Part shown: piece after piece, positions 62,601 through 64,000 of the stretch
How positions within the stretch are numbered: the stretch's first letter is position 1
Layout of the letters: every line of letters starts with the position of its first letter
From: Marinobacter sp.
GTDB taxonomy: Bacteria; Pseudomonadota; Gammaproteobacteria; Pseudomonadales; Oleiphilaceae
DNA length: 64,000 nt
Reading direction: 5' to 3'
Assembly (NCBI GenBank): GCA_014359475.1
Contig: JACIZI010000002.1
Location: 1 to 64,000 of the forward strand
Position numbers and translations under genes: made by a program
The notes under the pieces: generated by a model
Seen by the model: only the letters and a program-made list of their open reading frames with translations
Database searches by the model: none
Told to the model about the DNA's origin: nothing

Positions 62601-64000
62601 CCGGTGGCTTCCAGAGCGCCTTCGGCGACCTTCTCGAACAGGTCCTCGAGTACGTGGGTAAGGTCGGCGATCGGTTCCACGCCGGCCATGCGGGCCCCGC
62701 CTTTGAGGGTGTGCACGTCCCGCTGCAGTTCGGCAGCGATTTCCCGGTTGGAGGGATCTTCACTCCAGCTATGCAGAGAGCTGCCGGTAGAGTTGATGAG
62801 ATCGTAGGCTTCTTCAAGGAAGATGCCCACCAGCTCCGGATCCAGATGGGACAGGTCGTAGGCCCGGGCTTCATTTTCTTTTGACGTTTCTTCAGACACC
62901 TCGAGGGTGGGAATTTCGTCGGAGTCCTGCGTGGCATCGGTGTCCGTTTTCGTGCCTGAGGGAGTGTCACCGCCGCGGCTGCTGTCCATGTACTGGTGTA
63001 TCTCGGCAATCAGGTCCGGCGCCGGATGCGGCGATTCATGCTGTTCCAGTGAATCCACCATGCCGGCCAGCCGGTCATGGCAGGAGAAGAGCAAGTCAGC
63101 GAGCGGTTCGGTTACCTGGAAATGCTGCTCAGCGAGGCCCTCGAACAGGTTTTCCAGTTCGTGGGACAGATCGCCGATGGCCTGGATGCCAGCCAGCCGC
63201 GCGCCGCCCTTGAGGGTGTGAAGATCCCGCTGCAAGAGGTGCAGTTGCTCCAGGTCAGCGTTATCCTCACTCCAGTTCTGCAGGGCCTCGGCGCTGTTGC
63301 CGATGAGCTCCCGGGCTTCTTCCAGAAAGATCTCGGCCAGTTCCTCATCGGCGCCGGCATCATAATCCTCTTCCGCAGCGGTTTTTTCGCCGACCGGCTG
63401 CTCAGTGGCGTCCGGGGTGGCGGATTCGCTCTGATGCTCCTCCAGACTTTCATCAATGGCTTCAAGGTCGCCGGTGAATTCCTCGTCGAAGGGGTCCTGA
63501 ACTGGCTCGGCTTCGTCTCCACCGAGGGCTTCCAGGTCGTAGATCAATCCGGAATCGGACACGGTAGCCAATCCGGCAGCCACCTGGTCCATCATGTTGA
63601 TCAGGTTTTCATGGGCAGCCCGGACCGTGTCGACAAACTCGGACGATGCAGGCTGACGGGTGGCTTCCGCACGACCATAAGCCTGTTCCAGGGCGTGACT
63701 GAGGTTGGCCACATCGCTGAGACCGGCCTCTGCGGCGTTGCTGGTCAGTTGCTGGAGTTCCCGCCGCAGGGTGGTCAGCGGGCTGCGGTCGTCGGGGTCT
63801 CTTACCCACTCATCCAGAATGCTGTCTGCATCCAGAACAATATCCAGCCCTTCATTGAGAAAAAGCTGCACCAGTTGCGGGGAGGCATTGGCTGCCTGCC
63901 GTTCGCTTTCCGCGGAGCTGCGGGATCCCAGCATGCGCTGGCTGACTTGATCCAGTTGTGCAAGATAGTCATCGGTGCCCTCCAGTTGCGCCTGGGGGTT
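59666..64000 (-). CDS. chpA: ChpA, hybrid CheA-type histidine kinase, partial (N-terminus beyond window)
   Basis: At least 1444 residues of a very large kinase controlling type IV pili. The frame runs open to the right edge, so the true start lies beyond 64000. Visible order: a phosphotransfer-like domain lacking the histidine (LRRELQQLTSNAAEAGL), four Hpt domains with HTLKGG motifs (H codons near 63218, 62711, 62228 and 61802), a dimerisation and HATPase region, a CheW-like domain and a terminal receiver (VMVVDDSVTVRK...LLDIEMPRMDG...). Pseudomonas ChpA has the same plan with more N-terminal phosphotransfer domains. Confidence 0.95.
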   Translation of the reverse strand, partial: NPQAQLEGTDDYLAQLDQVSQRMLGSRSSAESERQAANASPQLVQLFLNEGLDIVLDADSILDEWVRDPDDRSPLTTLRRELQQLTSNAAEAGLSDVANLSHALEQAYGRAEATRQPASSEFVDTVRAAHENLINMMDQVAAGLATVSDSGLIYDLEALGGDEAEPVQDPFDEEFTGDLEAIDESLEEHQSESATPDATEQPVGEKTAAEEDYDAGADEELAEIFLEEARELIGNSAEALQNWSEDNADLEQLHLLQRDLHTLKGGARLAGIQAIGDLSHELENLFEGLAEQHFQVTEPLADLLFSCHDRLAGMVDSLEQHESPHPAPDLIAEIHQYMDSSRGGDTPSGTKTDTDATQDSDEIPTLEVSEETSKENEARAYDLSHLDPELVGIFLEEAYDLINSTGSSLHSWSEDPSNREIAAELQRDVHTLKGGARMAGVEPIADLTHVLEDLFEKVAEGALEATGNMQDLLFACHDRLAQMVEQVATGQPCPATNDLIARVRAVLAGEEPAEAPAAAAEETAESEPEEQPTEDVADITPDLADTDDEDLIRIFLDEGIEIRNAIRECLSQWKDNPEELVGITELQQELHTLKGGARLADVDPVAELAEGWSDALDPLIAGASNQQTLQALSQKALEALNAMLDSIEEGEKPVLDPALLDDFRSAGNEVAADIRPADQSRDDSADGSVDPEVLEIFLEEAGEILDQLEQLLDNWRKEPANHQFNQEAQRALHTLKGGARLSQMSELGNRAHALETRLIDLGGNEPDEAVWQAITDDYDAIVGRVTELRKRHEPRGKAQPGPVQEKPKAEPGEKPAPKPAARKPARKREAARSAQETIRVSAPLLDDLVNLAGETSITRSRLEQQNSDFSHTLDEMAATVERLREQLRRMDIETEAQILFRAEKEHGPDYGDDFDPLEMDRYSSIQQLSRALTESSSDLADLRETLADRVRDTETLLVQQSRINTELQEGLMKTRMIPFSSMVPRLRRIVRQISGELGKKVEFDVRNPEGEMDRNILERMVAPLEHMLRNALDHGIESPGDRKKSGKPETGEVTLSLTREGGDVVLRMMDDGKGIPIPVIRDKAIRQGMMAESEQLNDREILQFILQPGFSTAQQVTQISGRGVGMDVVASEIKQLGGSLDIDSREGQGTTFTVRLPFTVSVNRALMVSTGEDFYAIPLNTIEGIVRVSSYELEEYYKPDAPMYEYAGQEYRLQYLGGLLHSDSHPKLQGQALPLPVILVRGAEQPMALQVDSLMGSREIVVKSLGPQFSSVRGVSGATILGDGNVVVILDLPAMIRSDIISERQRLVDLERSREAEQWQESVTRVMVVDDSVTVRKVTSRLLERNGMEVFTAKDGLDAVAQLQDNRPDVILLDIEMPRMDGFEVASFIRHDEVLKDTPICMITSRSGEKHRKRALAIGVNEYLGKPFQESELLDTILRLTGNK

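Noticed and set aside
1-64000. CRISPR arrays, tRNA or rRNA genes, prophage or defence islands
   Set aside because: No regularly spaced repeats, no cloverleaf or rRNA sequence, and no phage, restriction or other defence-type genes were recognised apart from the decayed toxin-antitoxin hybrid.

Overview
The window looks like a contiguous piece of chromosome from a marine gammaproteobacterium, most probably Marinobacter or a close relative. This is inferred from the GC-rich coding style, the chpABC chemosensory genes, a membrane-anchored FadE, two Baeyer-Villiger-type monooxygenases and a PatB/FadE/ExoD/RhlE gene set. No database search was possible. I found no rRNA, tRNA, CRISPR array, transposase or phage gene. 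The window is mostly ordinary chromosomal genes, with a small decayed patch at the left edge.

Left part (1-9.9 kb): a hairpin and a short dispersed repeat, a decayed Phd-type antitoxin/ParE-type toxin hybrid, an AlkB-family dioxygenase, a secreted coiled-coil protein, a dicarboxylate symporter, a TVP38-type membrane protein coupled to a large six-hairpin glycosidase-like protein, an ABM monooxygenase, a dienoyl-CoA isomerase-like crotonase, a CPBP protease and an HDAC-family deacetylase.

Stress block (9.9-17.8 kb): yghU, a LonB-like protease overlapping a tandem universal-stress protein, a PCu(A)C copper chaperone and a YgjV-like protein. These are followed by ahpC and ahpF as separate transcription units, each preceded by an OxyR-like site with the same spacing.

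Oxidoreductase and lipid block (18-35 kb): two flavin Baeyer-Villiger-type monooxygenases, a permease, rhlE, ompW with two FNR/Anr-like boxes, a divergent HxlR regulator/old-yellow-enzyme pair with a duplicated operator, a BamE-like lipoprotein, ExoD, a FabR-like TetR regulator facing the second monooxygenase across a perfect inverted repeat, fadE, a chemoreceptor, a UbiA prenyltransferase and a PatB-type C-S lyase.

Middle (35-44 kb): a Nudix/metallo-beta-lactamase fusion, a thioesterase and a MATE pump lying between two copies of a long palindromic element whose arms differ but stay self-complementary, then tpx, a PhaC-like hydrolase with a serine nucleophile, a YihG-like acyltransferase and RNase II.

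Signalling block (44-64 kb): a Cache-type diguanylate cyclase, a three-gene metal-related cluster (zinc-ribbon membrane protein, 64-residue protein, DUF411 protein), a coupled HD-GYP and GGDEF-EAL pair, folE/folX, a MEST-like hydrolase, a GGEEF cyclase without an inhibitory site, a PAS sensor without an output domain, zur-znuC-znuB behind a Zur-like box, and the chpC-chpB-chpA end of a type IV pilus chemosensory operon. chpA runs off the right edge. The concentration of c-di-GMP enzymes next to the Chp genes suggests a surface-behaviour locus.
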